From contig CAYFYA010000009.1 in NCBI GenBank assembly GCA_964347325.1, forward strand, positions 30,952 to 94,951: a DNA stretch of 64,000 bases. Reading direction: 5' to 3'. How positions within the stretch are numbered: the stretch's first letter is position 1; each line of letters opens with the position of its first letter. Positions 6,946-14,896 of the stretch are shown here, piece after piece. A program made the translations under genes and the position numbers. This DNA is from JAJISG01 sp964347325. GTDB taxonomy: Archaea; Thermoplasmatota; Thermoplasmata; RBG-16-68-12; JAJISG01. The notes below the pieces were generated by a model. The model worked only from the letters and a program-made list of their open reading frames with translations. It searched no databases and had not been told where the DNA came from.

Positions 6946-8466
6946 CTACCTCCTCCTTCTGGTCTTGGTCACGTACTTCTCCGAGGGCATCAGCCACCGG
7001 AGACGCCCAAGGGCCCTCAAGCCGAACCTCATCAGGCCGGGGGGTATCTCCGGTGGCACGAGCGGGGGCTTCCTTCCCATGGTCCCCACCAGCTTCCCCC
7101 GGTTGACCACGGCCTCGGGGTCGACGGCTTCCTTGATGGCCCTGAACATCCCACTCACGTTTCCGAACATGGTCTCCAGGTTGTAAGTCATCAGGAGCCC
7201 CAGCCCCAGAGGATGGCCCCCCGTATCTGTGAGAATCCTGTGAAACTTCTCCACGAACGTAATAGCGAGCTGTCCCCGAAGGAGCCTCTCGTTCGTAAGC
7301 ATGTAGGGGGCCAGGTAGGCCGAACCGCGGTCGACGAGGAACCCGTGGAAGGCCACCTCGCCTTTGGACTTCCTTCCGGCCTTCTGAGTGGCCTCCATAA
7401 CGTGACCCAAGGCGCTCAGGGGCACTAGTCCCTCCCCGACGACGAGCCCGCCAGAGATTCGCCGCGCATTGTAGGGCTCGTGCCGTCCCTCCCAGAGAGC
7501 CGTCGCCACCTCACTGCCCTCCTTCACGCCACCCGCAGCGGACAGTACCGTTCCAGCGTAGACATCCTCCTCAGCGATGCTCTCCTTGTCCCCTTGGTAG
7601 GCCAGGTAGGCCATGGCAGGTCGCTCCGGAAGGGACTTCCCGATCCCTGCCTGGAGGGTGAGATGAGCACCGTCGACGAACCCGACGTGGTAGGGGGTAA
7701 TGCAGATTCTGGAGAGTTGACGGAGGGCGCTAACGATACTCTGAAGTGACTCGAAGCTGTAGGCGGAGACGCTCGTGGCCTTGGGCCTGGGAATGAGCTG
7801 TAAGGTTGCCTTCGTAATCACGCCAAGCGTCCCCTCAGCGCCCAAGAAGAGGTTCGTCGAGTTGTGGTTTCCCAGACCCAACCCGAAAGTCCGCACACCC
7901 GTCTCCAGAATCTCCCCTCCTGGGAGTACGACCTCGAGGCTCCTGACCCAACGGGAGGGGGGACCGTACATGTATGAGCCTATTCCGACTCCACCGTCGC
8001 TGAGGAATCCGCCCACGGTGGAGGACCTGTGAAGGATTGGGACTACTGGGAGGGCGAGGTCCTGCTCGCCCAATGCCTCGGAGGCCTGATGCCACGTTGC
8101 ACCCGCTTGGACGGTAACGCACGACCGAATCTCATCTGGGTCGTCCACTCTCTTCATCAGGCTGGTGACCATCAGAATGCCCCCGACATTTGGCACTGAA
8201 CCCCCGTGGAGGGAGGTGCCCCCGCCGCGGGGGACGACCGGAATCTCCAGCTCCTCCCCCAGCTGTAGGATCCGAACGACCTCTTGGGTGGACTTGGGCA
8301 GTGCAATGATGTCTGGCTTCATGTTGAACTGCAGGCCAGCCTGCTTCGGGATCGGAGCCAAATCGTGGCCATAGACGAGCTTCTCCGTCTCAGAGGTCGA
8401 GACCCGCTCCTCTCCGAGGGTGTCTACGAGCCGTTTATAAGCGTAGCTAAGGTCGCTGTAAACCAT
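6946..8466 (-). CDS. FAD-linked oxidase, GlcD family
   Basis: This 506-aa protein has the PCMH FAD-binding domain with PVVPRGGGTSLHGGSVP near residues 75-91 (the pyrophosphate loop) and GLGNHNSTNLFLGAEGTLGV near 200-220, then the C-terminal FAD-oxidase domain ending in VNRGKLVG, the typical final motif. Such enzymes oxidise 2-hydroxyacids (glycolate, D-lactate) and pass electrons to an iron-sulfur CCG partner. No GlcF lies beside it, but the operon that converges with it (ending 5527) encodes HdrC- and HdrB-like proteins, so a functional link is possible but unproven. A TATA-like GGTTAATATC lies about 40 bp upstream of the ATG. A second, complete glcDEF set lies at 29015-33047. Confidence 0.85.
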   Translation of the reverse strand: MVYSDLSYAYKRLVDTLGEERVSTSETEKLVYGHDLAPIPKQAGLQFNMKPDIIALPKSTQEVVRILQLGEELEIPVVPRGGGTSLHGGSVPNVGGILMVTSLMKRVDDPDEIRSCVTVQAGATWHQASEALGEQDLALPVVPILHRSSTVGGFLSDGGVGIGSYMYGPPSRWVRSLEVVLPGGEILETGVRTFGLGLGNHNSTNLFLGAEGTLGVITKATLQLIPRPKATSVSAYSFESLQSIVSALRQLSRICITPYHVGFVDGAHLTLQAGIGKSLPERPAMAYLAYQGDKESIAEEDVYAGTVLSAAGGVKEGSEVATALWEGRHEPYNARRISGGLVVGEGLVPLSALGHVMEATQKAGRKSKGEVAFHGFLVDRGSAYLAPYMLTNERLLRGQLAITFVEKFHRILTDTGGHPLGLGLLMTYNLETMFGNVSGMFRAIKEAVDPEAVVNRGKLVGTMGRKPPLVPPEIPPGLMRFGLRALGRLRWLMPSEKYVTKTRRRR

Positions 8467-8521
8467 AGCCTAGACCACCGGGCGGTCGAAGGGACTCGCC
8501 GATATTAACCTTAGGGAAGGG

Positions 8522-8989
8522 CTAGATTCCCAGGGCCTCTGAGATGCTATCCTTCAGCTGGTCAGCGTCCAGGCCCTCATAATCCAAGTCCAGGGCGCGA
8601 GCGACGGCCTTGAGCTTGGACTTGGTGACCTTCTCTAGGGAGGCGATGATGGCCCGCTTCAGGTCCCGCTCCTTACGGCCCAGAACCTCGATGTCAAGCT
8701 CCTGCGCGGCCTCCACGACTCGGGGACTTATCTCAACCACTGTCTGTATTGGCCTCTCAGATCTGGCCTCGGCAAGCTCCTCCTGTATCTCTCTCTCCAC
8801 CCTGGCCCTTCCCCGTCGAAACTCCCCCAAGGCCCGTCCAATACCACGAGCTAGCTCGGGAATCTTCTTCGGCCCAAGCAGGAGCAGGACGGCGATTATG
8901 ACCAGAATGATGATGGGCTCGAATCCCGACAATCCAAACTGCGCGACGATATCGGGGAGCGAGGGCAACACCAAGAGTACACCTACCAA
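8522..8989 (-). CDS. tatA: TatA-family protein with long C-terminal extension
   Basis: An N-terminal hydrophobic helix (about residues 20-40) is followed by LGPKKIPELARGIGRALGEFRRG, the classic TatA hinge and amphipathic helix with its conserved Gly-Pro-Lys. The rest (about residues 65-155) is a charged coiled-coil-like segment and a small helical domain rich in Lys and Leu that standard TatA lacks. The TTG start at 8989 is supported by a TATA box about 25 bp upstream, giving a leaderless mRNA. With TatC next door it forms the twin-arginine export system. The Rieske protein of this window is an obvious substrate. Confidence 0.88.
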   Translation of the reverse strand: MVGVLLVLPSLPDIVAQFGLSGFEPIIILVIIAVLLLLGPKKIPELARGIGRALGEFRRGRARVEREIQEELAEARSERPIQTVVEISPRVVEAAQELDIEVLGRKERDLKRAIIASLEKVTKSKLKAVARALDLDYEGLDADQLKDSISEALGI

Positions 8990-9008
8990 AGAGTAGTAGC
9001 TTCAGAGG

Positions 9009-9021
9009 CATATATCTTTTT
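9009..9021 (-). promoter_or_regulatory. TATA box for tatA
   Basis: On the minus strand the sequence reads AAAAAGATATATG. It is about 25 bp before the TTG start of tatA, the distance expected for a leaderless archaeal transcript. Confidence 0.6.
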
Positions 9022-9061
9022 GCAGCCTGGATAGCTTCAGGCACGGCCCAGAGGACAGCTC

Positions 9062-10774
9062 TCAGCTCTCAGATAGGACCGTGAAGATGGCCCCGAACCT
9101 GAGGTCGACGTAGAATGTGAAGGTGAACTCTGAGGCAAAGTCCCCGCTAACCCAGGAGGTGAGGCCTTCGGCGTGGGTCCAGGATGAGGATCTCGTCATG
9201 AAGAGGTGGATGCCGTAGGCGTCCAAGGTCTCATCCTCCACACCCGCTGCAAAGGTGTACGTCTGGTTGGGGTCAAGCAGTTCGGACGCCGTCGCCTCAA
9301 GCCTCCAGTCTGGGCTTGTTGAGGAGAAGATACCGCTCCTCAGCTTCATCAGCTGCCCCGGGTCGGGGGGTCGGATACCCGACTCGCTCAGCTCTACCGA
9401 ATCCGTTGATCCGGGCGACGCACTGTAGCTTACCACGTACGACTCCCCCTGGACCGCCTCCCCCGGATCGAGGAGTGAGTTTCGGTTCGCATCGGAGAAC
9501 TCCTTTCGGAGAAGAAGGCTGTAGCCGAGATTGAGACCTAGCATGTAGACCAGAGAGTCCCCATTCGATGCCGAAAGGACCAGTTCATCGTTATCGGGGG
9601 ATTCCCATAGAGCCGGGAGGAGGGTCAGTTCATCGGGCGCGCTGACGTGCAGGGCACTACTCGCTGGTTCCTCGGCTTCGAAGGTGACCTCCAGTCCCTC
9701 GTCCGAGGTTCCTGACCAGAGGAGGATGACCGGCGTCTCGTTACTGGCCTCCAGGACACTCCCCGTTCGGACGCCCGGGGCAAAAGGGCTGGCTGAGTAA
9801 AGCACAAACCCCGGAACTTGCAGGGTCACGTTTCCGGTGGTCAGGAGGGTATCCGCCCTCGCAAGGGGTGGTGCCAGAAGGCCCTGGTTGAAGTAGAGAA
9901 AGCCCCCAACGCTGGCCACCACGACGACTGCGACCACGGACCAGACAGCGACGGCCGACCTACCGCCCCTTTCCGGGGGTTCTTGCCCTTCGCGTCTGCT
10001 CCAGGCCCTCCTCGACATGAGGTAGCCTCCAACGTAGAGGAGGGACATGGGGACCGCCACAAGGAACATGGTGATCCCGCTTCCATCGGGCGTGATGAAG
10101 GCTCCGAAGAGAAAGAAGGCGATAGTCGCATACCGCCAGTTCCGCTTCCAGAAGTCGGGACCGATTATTCCCAACGCTCCAAGCCCCCACATGATCACAG
10201 GGGTCTGGAAGGCCAATCCCATTCCGACGAAGAAGAGGAGGACAATATCGAAGAACTGTTCCGGCCCCACCAAGGGAGCCAGCCCCATGTTAACCCCAAT
10301 GCCGTAGAGAAAGTCGAAGGCGAAGGGGAGAATCACGAGCTGGGCGACCAGGACCCCGCCCACAAACAGCAGCGTTCCTGGCACCGTTATCTTGAGGATG
10401 ATTCTCTTCTCCCTCTCGTAGAGCCCCGGCGCCACGAACTTGGCCAACTGGTAAACAATCCATGGCATCGCCGTAAGCACGGCCAGGAACAGGGAGACCT
10501 TGAACTGGGTGACGATGGCCTCCCAGGGGTTCAACTGCACCCGCTCGACGAAAACGGGCAGCAGGCTGTCCATGAAGCCCCGGATCACCATGACGGAGAT
10601 GGAGTTGTAAAACTCTGGCCAGGGATAGGGCCAAGGTACGCCGAGGTATGGCTGTACGCGAATGGTGAAGCTCATGTAGAACACGAAGAGTGGCATCACC
10701 ACCCACAGAATCTTGAAGACCCTCTGGCGCAGCTCCTCCAGGTGCTGGAGGATACTCATCGGCCGGTCTCCCAT
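9062..10774 (-). CDS. tatC: TatC fused to an extra transmembrane segment and large extracytoplasmic domain
   Basis: Residues 1-260 are a complete TatC: the N-terminal HLEELRQRVFK motif and six hydrophobic segments. A basic linker (about 253-273) leads into an additional transmembrane helix (about 274-296). It is followed by ~270 residues of Ser/Thr- and acid-rich sequence predicted to lie outside the cell, beta-rich by appearance. This outer part contains DANRNSLLDPGE (residues 428-439), which fits an EF-hand-like calcium loop. Ordinary TatC proteins end after about 250 residues. The fusion is in one uninterrupted frame with no sign of a frameshift. The added domain may help receive or fold exported proteins; that is conjecture. 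Confidence 0.9.
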   Translation of the reverse strand: MGDRPMSILQHLEELRQRVFKILWVVMPLFVFYMSFTIRVQPYLGVPWPYPWPEFYNSISVMVIRGFMDSLLPVFVERVQLNPWEAIVTQFKVSLFLAVLTAMPWIVYQLAKFVAPGLYEREKRIILKITVPGTLLFVGGVLVAQLVILPFAFDFLYGIGVNMGLAPLVGPEQFFDIVLLFFVGMGLAFQTPVIMWGLGALGIIGPDFWKRNWRYATIAFFLFGAFITPDGSGITMFLVAVPMSLLYVGGYLMSRRAWSRREGQEPPERGGRSAVAVWSVVAVVVVASVGGFLYFNQGLLAPPLARADTLLTTGNVTLQVPGFVLYSASPFAPGVRTGSVLEASNETPVILLWSGTSDEGLEVTFEAEEPASSALHVSAPDELTLLPALWESPDNDELVLSASNGDSLVYMLGLNLGYSLLLRKEFSDANRNSLLDPGEAVQGESYVVSYSASPGSTDSVELSESGIRPPDPGQLMKLRSGIFSSTSPDWRLEATASELLDPNQTYTFAAGVEDETLDAYGIHLFMTRSSSWTHAEGLTSWVSGDFASEFTFTFYVDLRFGAIFTVLSES

Positions 10775-10798
10775 TGTTGCGAATAATCGGGCGACGTC

Positions 10799-10806
10799 TT
10801 ATAAAT
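10799..10806 (-). promoter_or_regulatory. TATA box for tatC
   Basis: The minus strand reads ATTTATAA in a context of GGATTTATAAG, about 27 bp before the tatC ATG at 10774, fitting a leaderless transcript. Confidence 0.65.
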
Positions 10807-10878
10807 CCGCGCTGGTCGAGGTTGCACGCTCGCTGGGAGGCCAAACCAAGGGTCACCGTGAACCATTCTCATGGATGA

Positions 10879-10925
10879 TAATATAGATTGATAATAATAA
10901 ATGGACCAACATTAATATAGATTGA
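10879..10925. repeat. 13-bp direct repeat TAATATAGATTGA, two copies
   Basis: Copies lie at 10879-10891 and 10913-10925, 34 bp apart, in an AT-rich block within GC-rich DNA. A closely similar sequence (TAATATAGGTTGA) lies upstream of the DUF835 gene near 41514. They could be tandem TATA elements or binding sites for a regulator. Confidence 0.5.
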
Positions 10926-10978
10926 GTCCCTCCCCTTAACTGGGCGACATTCTCAGGCCCGTGTAGAGGAGGGAGACC

Positions 10979-11149
10979 CTGCAGGAAAATGTAAGGATAG
11001 TAGATCTCTCGGCGAGCCGAGGCGTGAGGTTTCCAGGGTGGATGGTTCGCAGGTCCGCGGAGATCTTGGTGAACAATGCTGACCAGCTCTCAACGGGAGA
11101 GCTCAGGTCGATAGCCGATGTCCTTCTAAAAGAGGCCGCAAACCGGTAG
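10979..11149 (+). CDS. Possible small ORF (41-56 aa), unrecognised
   Basis: The frame is open from 10967 to a TAG at 11147. A GTG at 11024 gives 41 residues. A CTG at 10979 preceded by AGGAGGGAG would give 56. The C-terminal half reads as one amphipathic helix (RRSAEILVNNADQLSTGELR and following). There is no recognised family. It could be a real small protein, the remnant of a longer gene, or chance in GC-rich DNA. Confidence 0.3.
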   Translation: MQENVRIVDLSASRGVRFPGWMVRRSAEILVNNADQLSTGELRSIADVLLKEAANR

Positions 11150-11222
11150 GCACCCCTCGGCAGACACGATCGGCGGCTTCCAGTCGGGCATCCATCAGGC
11201 CGCTCACCCCTCGTGACAAAGG

Positions 11223-11231
11223 TTTAATAAA
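11223..11231 (+). promoter_or_regulatory. TATA box for the complex I operon
   Basis: TTTAATAAA lies 26 bp (centre) before the nuoA ATG at 11253. Given the close packing of the genes down to 21898, this probably drives the whole nuo operon. Confidence 0.65.
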
Positions 11232-11252
11232 TGGGAACTATAGTCGGCGCGG

Positions 11253-11612
11253 ATGGCCCTTGAGCTCTACTATCCAGTCGCAGTTTTCGTGGTCATCGCA
11301 ATCGCGTTTCCGTTCGTCACCTACTTGGCCACCAGGCTCCTTCGGAGGGATAGTCCGACACCCCTGAAGCTAACCACCTATGAGTGCGGCGAGGTACCAG
11401 AGGGGGAGGCGAATGTCCAGTTCAACTTCCAGTACTACCTCTTCGCCATAATGTTCATTGTCTTCGATGCCGCGGCCATCTTCATCATCTTGTTCGGTCT
11501 CATCTACGGTGGCCTGTCGGTGCAGGCTCAGATTCTCATGGCTCTGTTCATACTGATCATCACAGCGGCCACTCTGTACTCCCTCAAGAAGGAGGAGGTC
11601 TACACAGTTTGA
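11253..11612 (+). CDS. nuoA: NADH-quinone oxidoreductase-type complex I, subunit A
   Basis: The 119-aa protein has three hydrophobic helices. Its first loop ends in TTYECGEVPEGEANVQFNFQ, matching the NuoA loop (YECG), and the second helix has FIVFDAAAIF, the conserved Asp-containing NuoA segment. It is the first gene of the operon and sits at the junction of the membrane arm and the quinone chamber. The next expected gene, nuoB, is absent. Confidence 0.93.
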   Translation: MALELYYPVAVFVVIAIAFPFVTYLATRLLRRDSPTPLKLTTYECGEVPEGEANVQFNFQYYLFAIMFIVFDAAAIFIILFGLIYGGLSVQAQILMALFILIITAATLYSLKKEEVYTV

Positions 11613-11662
11613 GGAGAAGCATGGCGGTTGCTGGACTGGGCTGTGCACCTGCGGCCTAGGGT

Positions 11663-12121
11663 TTGGGCAGGGATAAAGTGGCCTTTGAGGATGACCTCGT
11701 AAAGGACTTGAAGAAGCGGTTCCCCGACGACGTCAAGGAGGCAACGGTCTCAAGACCTGGCCGGGTGAAGGCCTCGGTGACCCGAGACGGGTTGCGCCAG
11801 GTCTGCTTCTTTCTCAGGGAGGAGAAGGGGTTCGAGCACATCTCGTGCATTTCGGGTGTCGACTGGGTGGATCGCCTGGAGAACATCTACCACATCCTCT
11901 CGTACGAGAACGAGTGCATCATTCAGGTCAGCGTCGAAATTCCCGCAGACGACCCTTCAGTGCCAACAGTCTCGGAGATATGGAAGGGGGCCCTCTTCCA
12001 CGAGCGAGAGGCCTATGATATGTTGGGGATCGACTTTCAGGGCCATCCAGACCTTCGGCGAATCCTGCTGCCGAACGACTTCAAGTTCCATCCGCTGCGG
12101 AAGGACTACACGGGGGAGTGA
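11663..12121 (+). CDS. nuoC: Complex I subunit C
   Basis: It starts at TTG. The C-terminal motif EREAYDMLGIDFQGHPDLRR followed by ILLP is the NuoC signature (30-kDa subunit). The 152-aa length is typical for an unfused NuoC. The 4-nt overlap with nuoD shows translational coupling. The 50 bp upstream hold only a 12-codon ORF (ATG at 11621, TAG ending 11659). Confidence 0.93.
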   Translation: MGRDKVAFEDDLVKDLKKRFPDDVKEATVSRPGRVKASVTRDGLRQVCFFLREEKGFEHISCISGVDWVDRLENIYHILSYENECIIQVSVEIPADDPSVPTVSEIWKGALFHEREAYDMLGIDFQGHPDLRRILLPNDFKFHPLRKDYTGE

Positions 12122-13206
12122 TCGTGGCTGAGACGATGTGGATAAACATGGGTCCACAACACCCCATGACCCATGGCCTGTGGAACCTCCGCATCAAGGT
12201 CGATGGTGACACCATCGTCGACGCCGACCCGGAGATGGGCTACCTCCACAGAGGAGTGGAGAAGATCTGTGAGGCCCGGGATTATCTAAAGCCCATCGTC
12301 CTCATGGATCGCCTCTGCTACGTCTCCTCTCTAACGTGGGCCCACGTGTACTGCGTCGCTGTGGAGGACCTAATGGGGATCGAACCCCCACCCAGGGCCA
12401 AGTACCTGAGGGTCATCGGCTGTGAGCTCCAAAGGATGTCCTCCCATCTCATGTGGCTCGCCGCCTTTCTTGCGGACCTCGGCCTCCTCACGGGGTTCCT
12501 TTACAGCCTGAGGGAGAGGGAGCTCGTCCTCGACCTCCTGCAGATGATGACGGGTCAGCGGATGAACCAGAACTACCCCAGGCCAGGCGGTGTCCACAAC
12601 GACATCCCCCCGAACTTCCGCGATGAGATCAGGAAGGCCTTCAGGTATCTCCGTCCGAAGTTCAAGGAGTATGAGGACTTCCTTGACAAGAGTCCGACCT
12701 TCCTGCTGAGGACGCGAGATGTCGGGATTCTGAAACCGCAGGATGGCGTCAACTACGGGGTCACGGGACCCAACCTTCGAGGAAGTGGTGTCAGGGTGGA
12801 CGTCCGGGAGATGCACCCCTATGACGCCTACGACGAGCTGGATTTTGAACCAGTGATCTACGAGGGCGGTGATGCCTACGCCCGATATAAGGTGAGGATG
12901 GGAGAACTTATGGAAAGCATGAAGCTTATCGATCAGGCCCTGGACCGGCTCCCGGATGGTCCCTTCCGTGTCAAGGCGCCGAAGAGGGCGGAGGGGGAGG
13001 GGTATGCCATCACAGAGGACGCCCGCGGCGAGGCCCTCATCTACATCATAGGCGACTCGAGCGATCGGCCGTATCGCGTGAAAATCAGATCTCCCATTTT
13101 CGTGACCCTCTCGGCGCTCCCGCTGATGCTCCGCGGCTATACAGTGGCAGATGTGGTCTCCATCACGGGAAGCATCGATGTCTGCGTGGGGGAGATTGAC
13201 AAATGA
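12118..13206 (+). CDS. nuoD: Complex I subunit D
   Basis: GTG start. The N-terminus MGPQHPMTHG and DPEMGYLHRGVEKICE are the conserved quinone-site and structural motifs of the 49-kDa subunit. The C-terminus RSPIFVTLSALPLMLRGY...DVVSITGSIDVCVGEIDK also matches. The CxxC pairs that bind NiFe in related hydrogenases are absent, so this is a respiratory complex I and not a hydrogenase. It would contact quinone together with NuoB, which is not encoded nearby. Confidence 0.94.
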   Translation: MIVAETMWINMGPQHPMTHGLWNLRIKVDGDTIVDADPEMGYLHRGVEKICEARDYLKPIVLMDRLCYVSSLTWAHVYCVAVEDLMGIEPPPRAKYLRVIGCELQRMSSHLMWLAAFLADLGLLTGFLYSLRERELVLDLLQMMTGQRMNQNYPRPGGVHNDIPPNFRDEIRKAFRYLRPKFKEYEDFLDKSPTFLLRTRDVGILKPQDGVNYGVTGPNLRGSGVRVDVREMHPYDAYDELDFEPVIYEGGDAYARYKVRMGELMESMKLIDQALDRLPDGPFRVKAPKRAEGEGYAITEDARGEALIYIIGDSSDRPYRVKIRSPIFVTLSALPLMLRGYTVADVVSITGSIDVCVGEIDK

Positions 13207-14384
13207 GTTTTCCGCTGGTGAACCTCTTCGATGTGAGCTTCGCCATCACAGACTTCTTGGTGTGGCTCGCAACGGTGATTCTGCGAGCCATCGCCTCCGT
13301 CCCTCTGCTAGGATTCATCGGCTACATTGCTGACTTCCTCAACTGGGAACCCGTCTTCTCCTTCCTCACTTGGGCCGTGGCAGCCACTCTGATTCTTCTT
13401 TGGGCGGCAATTCTCCACCTCTTGATCTTTATCTGGGTGGAGAGGAAGGTAGCCGCCCGCCTTCAGGACCGCCGCGGACCCATGCTGTCTCAACCCCTCC
13501 GGAGGAACTGGTGGAAGGGCACGGGCTTCTTCCAGGCCATTGCTGACGCGCTGAAGCTGCTCCAGAAGGAGAACATCACCCCCGCCGATGCAGACAAGCG
13601 CATGTTCCACCTGGCTCCCGCCCTCCTCATAGCCTCCACCCTGGTGATCCTCGTGGCCTTGCCCTTCAGTGAGACCTTCGTGATCGCCAACGTCCCGGCC
13701 GGGATCCTCCTCATCCTCGCCGCCTTCTCCCTGACGCCCATGGCCATCCTCCTGGCGTCCTGGGCTCAGAACAACAAGTACGCCCTCCTCGGCGGAATGA
13801 GGGCCGCGGCCATGATGATGTCCTACGAGATTCCGATGATCCTGGCGACCATCGGCGTCATCATCATGGCGGGCACCCTCAACCCCATCGAGATCGTCCA
13901 GGCGCAGCAGACATCTTCGGTCATCGACGTCCTGGCCAACATAGGAATTCCGAACTGGTTCATCATTCCTCAGTTCCTAGGCTTCTTCATCTTCCTCCTT
14001 GCCATAATCGCTGAGACGGAGCGAGTCCCCTTCGACCTCCCGGAGGCTGAGGAGGAGCTGGTGCACGGTTGGCTCATCGAGTACGGGGGGATGAGGTACG
14101 GGATGGTCTTCGGCTTCAAGTGGCTCAGGACCTTCGTGGGAGCGGCCCTTGTAGCACTCCTATTCCTGGGCGGATGGGACGGCCCCTTCCTCCCCCAGGA
14201 GTTCTGGTTCGTGCTGAAGATCTACTTGGTCTTCTTCGTCTTTATCTGGATCAGCTGGTCGATTCCCCGCATCCGGATTGATCAGATGATGAACCTCGGC
14301 TGGAGAAAGCTCATCCCGCTGGCGCTCTTCAACATACTCTTGGCTGTCCTGGTGGCCCTCGCGAATTCCGAGGGGTGGATCTGA
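13203..14384 (+). CDS. nuoH: Complex I subunit H
   Basis: The ATGA overlap couples it to nuoD. The 393-aa protein has the NuoH motifs WVERKVAARLQDRRGP, DALKLLQKENITPADAD and ETERVPFDLPEAEEELVHGW, which form the quinone tunnel and the E-channel. The N-terminus has additional hydrophobic residues (about 1-55) before the first conserved helix, longer than in many homologues. It joins the membrane arm to the peripheral arm. Confidence 0.94.
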   Translation: MSFPLVNLFDVSFAITDFLVWLATVILRAIASVPLLGFIGYIADFLNWEPVFSFLTWAVAATLILLWAAILHLLIFIWVERKVAARLQDRRGPMLSQPLRRNWWKGTGFFQAIADALKLLQKENITPADADKRMFHLAPALLIASTLVILVALPFSETFVIANVPAGILLILAAFSLTPMAILLASWAQNNKYALLGGMRAAAMMMSYEIPMILATIGVIIMAGTLNPIEIVQAQQTSSVIDVLANIGIPNWFIIPQFLGFFIFLLAIIAETERVPFDLPEAEEELVHGWLIEYGGMRYGMVFGFKWLRTFVGAALVALLFLGGWDGPFLPQEFWFVLKIYLVFFVFIWISWSIPRIRIDQMMNLGWRKLIPLALFNILLAVLVALANSEGWI

Positions 14385-14408
14385 TGGTATCGAGGAGGAG
14401 GCTGTGAA

Positions 14409-14672
14409 GTGGTCGATGGCCTACTGATTGTCTTCGTCATTGTCTCCGCCATGGAGGTGATTGCGAGCCTAGCTGTGGTCACCGCAAAGAAGCTCATGTG
14501 GGCCGCTTTCTGGCTTGCCATAGCCCTCGTCACTATGGCGGGCATATTCTTTCTATTCGAGTCTGAGTACGTGGCTCTGATCCAGATCATCGTATACGCC
14601 GGCGCAGTCCCGGTGTTGTTCCTCTTCGGCATCATGCTGACCAGGTCGAGGGTCATGGAGGAGGTGCCATGA
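14409..14672 (+). CDS. nuoJ: Complex I subunit J, N-terminal half (split NuoJ)
   Basis: This 87-aa protein starts at GTG and has three helices. The third, YVALIQIIVYAGAVPVLFLF, is the signature pi-bulge helix of NuoJ (Y.A..Q..VY.GAV..LF.F). It stops after this helix, and the remaining NuoJ helices are in the next ORF. The ATGA overlap couples the two pieces, so together they replace one NuoJ chain. Confidence 0.88.
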   Translation: MVDGLLIVFVIVSAMEVIASLAVVTAKKLMWAAFWLAIALVTMAGIFFLFESEYVALIQIIVYAGAVPVLFLFGIMLTRSRVMEEVP

Positions 14673-14896
14673 AAGAGAGGATCCTCGTCTTCGTCGGCCT
14701 CGTCCTTCTCACGGCCCTGATGGTGCTCTCCTTCGGTGGTCTGCCCTGGAATCCCGGGGCCCAGACGGTGTCGAACGAGAGCGTCGCAGAGTCGCTCTTT
14801 TCGGACTTCGGCCTCGCAATGATCGTTATGGCCCTGCTCTTGGCCGTGGCCATGGTCGGAGGAGTGTTCCTGGCCAGGAGGGAGCGGGAGCCATGA
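14669..14896 (+). CDS. Complex I subunit J, C-terminal half
   Basis: The 75-aa protein has two hydrophobic helices (about residues 5-22 and 48-69) separated by an outer loop, which corresponds to the last helices of full-length NuoJ. It lies between the NuoJ N-terminal half and nuoK and overlaps both by 4 nt. The assignment rests on position and topology, not on a sequence motif. Confidence 0.75.
   Translation: MKERILVFVGLVLLTALMVLSFGGLPWNPGAQTVSNESVAESLFSDFGLAMIVMALLLAVAMVGGVFLARREREP

Larger units (their letters stand above)
10775..11252. other. 478-bp gap between tatC and nuoA
   Basis: This is the only gap above 300 bp. It contains the tatC TATA box, an AT-rich block with a 13-bp direct repeat (10879-10925), a possible hairpin with arms TCCCTCC (10926-10932) and GGAGGGA (10969-10975), a possible small ORF (10979-11149), and the nuoA TATA box. 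No tRNA or other known RNA was recognised. Confidence 0.7.

Noticed and set aside
9818..10786. A 322-codon frame on the plus strand opposite tatC
   Set aside because: It is antisense to a clear TatC, is rich in Gly, His, Glu and Arg as expected for the reverse of GC-rich hydrophobic codons, and has no motif or promoter.
10926..10980. Hairpin with TCCCTCC/GGAGGGA arms as a structural RNA or terminator
   Set aside because: The arms are short, separated by ~36 nt, and no T-run or known RNA motif follows, so it is only noted in the gap description.
12118..13206. NuoD as the large subunit of a membrane NiFe hydrogenase
   Set aside because: The CxxC pairs that bind nickel are absent at both ends, while complex I quinone-site motifs are present.
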